Shown: positions 63,340 to 64,000 of the stretch, piece after piece | How positions within the stretch are numbered: the first letter of the stretch is position 1 | How the letters are laid out: each line of letters opens with the position of its first letter | Assembly: GCA_037200045.1 (NCBI GenBank) | Contig: JBBCHM010000001.1 | Coordinates: forward strand, 248,001-312,000 | Reading direction: 5' to 3' | DNA: 64,000 nucleotides | Source: Rhizomicrobium sp. | GTDB lineage: Bacteria > Pseudomonadota > Alphaproteobacteria > Micropepsales > Micropepsaceae | Made by a program: the position numbers and the translations under genes | The notes under the pieces: model-generated | Told to the model about the DNA's origin: nothing | Seen by the model: the letters and a program-made list of their open reading frames with translations, nothing else | Databases searched by the model: none

Positions 63340-64000
63340 TACGGATAGGCCGCGTCGGCGACCGCCGCCAGCGCGGGCGACAGCTTTTGAGGGGTCGTTC
63401 CCTGCCGGGACACAAAGCCGGTCGACCGCTCCACCTGATCGTACCAGGCCGGTGCCCAGACGCCGTCGCTCCCCCGACGGCCCTCGGGCCAGTGCAGCAT
63501 CTTCGCACTGAATGCGATCCCGATCGCGGAACAGAGCGCTTTCAACTGAAACTCCGGCGCGGCGGATATGTCGGATGCGTCGATCACTATCGGCGCATGC
63601 CCGAGGCGGTCAGCTTCGGCGTCGAACAGTTCCGCCTGCCTTACGATGCCGATGTCCGACAGCGTGGCTTCGCCCCGCTTGTCCTTGTACGAGGCGACGA
63701 CGTCATCCGGCCGCCGGATCAGGAAGACGTTGCAGCAGGCCGACATCCAGCCTGTCCCGATCTCGGGCAGCATGTGATGGGTCATGTGTTTTTGATAGAA
63801 GATCGGCGCGCCATGGGGACTTGGGCCGAGCAGCGCGGCTTCGACGTCGCGCCAATCGTTCGGCTGGCTCTTCAGGACCTCTTCGCGCATCGGGTGGTCG
63901 GCGCCGCTGAGCGCGAGATAGGCGGCATAGAATGGCTCGTCGACCACCGCGGTGTCGTCGCGATTCTCGAAGGCGCGCATCATCGCGGTCGAGATGTTGC
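63300..64000 (-). CDS. Sulfotransferase-like protein (5' end beyond the window)
   Basis: The minus-strand frame is open at base 64000, where it reads NISTAMMRAFENRDD, so the start lies to the right. The RNIST-type loop followed by MMRAFENR is the phosphosulfate-binding site of small sulfotransferase-family P-loop proteins. DEPFYAAYLAL, HHMLPEIGTGW and NVFLIRRPDDVVASY (the 3'-phosphate-binding region) fit the fold. At least 232 residues are present. Substrate unknown. Its 3' end overlaps the PepSY gene's end by 40 bases. Confidence 0.8.
   Translation of the reverse strand, partial: NISTAMMRAFENRDDTAVVDEPFYAAYLALSGADHPMREEVLKSQPNDWRDVEAALLGPSPHGAPIFYQKHMTHHMLPEIGTGWMSACCNVFLIRRPDDVVASYKDKRGEATLSDIGIVRQAELFDAEADRLGHAPIVIDASDISAAPEFQLKALCSAIGIAFSAKMLHWPEGRRGSDGVWAPAWYDQVERSTGFVSRQGTTPQKLSPALAAVADAAYPYYERLARWKIGGA

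Overview
The window is high-GC, Gram-negative DNA and reads as an alphaproteobacterial chromosome. Evidence: several TonB-dependent receptors, two very large surface proteins (a PATR-repeat autotransporter and a YadA-type trimeric adhesin), an RpoH-like promoter type, an accessory groESL, and an NAD-malic enzyme. I cannot name the genus; a soil or plant-associated lineage is a guess.

Layout. 1-7739: tail of a LuxR-type regulator, a 2.3-kb-residue classical autotransporter and a small DUF3617 protein. 8139-8181: 3' tRNA fragment, a candidate att site. 8303-16045: AraC regulator, acyl-CoA dehydrogenase, acyl-CoA ligase, DUF2236/MpaB-type oxygenase and a TonB receptor, which look like a catabolic cluster for a hydrophobic carboxylic acid. 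16342-23367: czc-type divalent-metal efflux (RND CBA operon behind a MerR-type promoter, plus a CDF exporter), followed by a decayed FAD protein gene. 24055-30841: a heat-stress island with two Hsp20 genes, groES-groEL, secreted and glycine-zipper envelope proteins, and two paralogous small proteins at its ends; three promoters share the architecture CTTGAA-N16-CTAnAT. 31205-43136: an organosulfur region with an SsuD-like monooxygenase, SsuABC-like transporter, aldo/keto reductase, flavin reductase-like protein, SoxC-like sulfite dehydrogenase with a one-haem cytochrome c, a TonB receptor, an SDR fused to the tail of a second flavin monooxygenase, and a truncated cysK. 43490-49136: TetR regulator with a perfect 28-bp palindrome at its start, then a trimeric autotransporter adhesin broken by a stop codon and a frameshift, and a small overlapping envelope gene. 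49146-52541: nitroreductase relic, NDUFA9-like NAD(P) protein, NAD-malic enzyme. 52605-53203: an internally deleted IS5-family transposase. 53301-59096: TetR/HlyD/RbbA/YhhJ-type efflux system. 59333-59528: IS481-like start relic and a tRNA-Ser 3' fragment. 59639-63339: Fur-box-like site, siderophore-type TonB receptor and PepSY reductase. 63300-64000: sulfotransferase-like gene running off the end.

How it fits together. The organosulfur region forms a plausible path: outer-membrane import (TonB receptor), periplasmic binding and ABC import (SsuABC), C-S cleavage by a reduced-flavin monooxygenase fed by a flavin reductase, and sulfite oxidation to sulfate by SoxC with cytochrome c. Its right side is decaying: monooxygenase tail, truncated cysK. 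The chaperone island looks like one heat-shock regulon. The two tRNA 3' fragments, the IS remnants and the many pseudogenes say that the window has been built and eroded by horizontal transfer. All functional calls come from reading the sequence; no database search was run.
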